From Sipunculus nudus (Eukaryota > Annelida > Sipuncula > Golfingiida > Sipunculidae), in contig CM049321.1 in the NCBI GenBank assembly GCA_026874595.1, forward strand, positions 26,645,479 through 26,709,478: DNA of 64,000 nucleotides, read 5' to 3'; not shown here. The text below holds more notes on this DNA, generated by a model. That model was given only the letters and a program-made list of their open reading frames with translations, had not been told where the DNA came from and ran no database searches. The first letter of the stretch is position 1.

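Noticed and set aside
1-64000. Minus-strand and other-frame reading frames overlapping almost every exon
   Set aside because: They mirror the coding exons (open because of codon bias), end with the exon, and have no domain content; the plus-strand Ig/FN3 reading explains the sequence.
24131-64000. Identity as twitchin or projectin
   Set aside because: Those proteins have an FN3-FN3-Ig core; here the regular unit is Ig-Ig-FN3-FN3-FN3 after a 27-Ig stretch, and no kinase is seen in the window.

Overview
This window is eukaryotic (animal) DNA. It holds one very large muscle-protein gene that runs left to right through the whole 64 kb and is open at both ends: no start codon, stop codon, promoter or poly(A) site of the gene is visible. 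I reconstruct 75 exons, about 21.9 kb of coding sequence or about 7,300 codons. They encode 47 immunoglobulin (I-set) and 30 fibronectin type III domains. Every complete exon, or exon pair split inside a domain, has a length divisible by three and phase-1 borders with GT-AG introns, as in titin-family genes. The domain order (a long tandem-Ig stretch, then regular Ig/FN3 super-repeats) makes this a titin-like sarcomeric protein rather than twitchin/projectin. No kinase domain and no true PEVK segment lies in the window.

Layout. Bases 1-21927 encode 27 Ig domains in a row, built by block duplication: a five-Ig block (exons 2-6, begun again at exons 7-9) and a three-Ig block repeated three times (exons 16-18, 19-21, 22-24). 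Bases 22297-23527 encode a shortened FN3 pair that closes an irregular first module. From 24131 to the end the protein is a regular ten-domain super-repeat made of two alternating five-domain modules. Both are Ig-Ig-FN3-FN3-FN3. I call them A (first Ig begins like EE-x-EF-x-x-ELED, second FN3 ends KDPWG) and B (first Ig begins VG-x-x-P, last FN3 ends KYG). A1 B1 A2 B2 A3 B3 A4 B4 A5 are complete and B5 is cut by the window edge. Intron presence differs between copies and suggests B2-B4 are a later amplification inside the array.

Non-coding content. Introns are AT-rich and mostly 170-700 bases. The two longest (6480-9633 and 45601-50436) are long because of mobile elements. Both carry relatives of one element with a palindromic head, a GTCC-rich microsatellite, a subterminal inverted repeat and a GACCCATGGGTC hairpin tail. 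This resembles the non-autonomous Helentron-like elements ('pearl'/DINE-1 type) that are common in bivalve molluscs. In the second intron it appears nested inside another element that has its own inverted ends and a 279-bp tandem core. Other introns hold a retroposon with a 49-bp target duplication, a probable tRNA-derived SINE, a 56-bp-arm palindrome between (TA)n tracts, and tandem arrays grown from the splice donor itself. The repeats point to a mollusc, perhaps a bivalve; this is an inference and the species is not identified.
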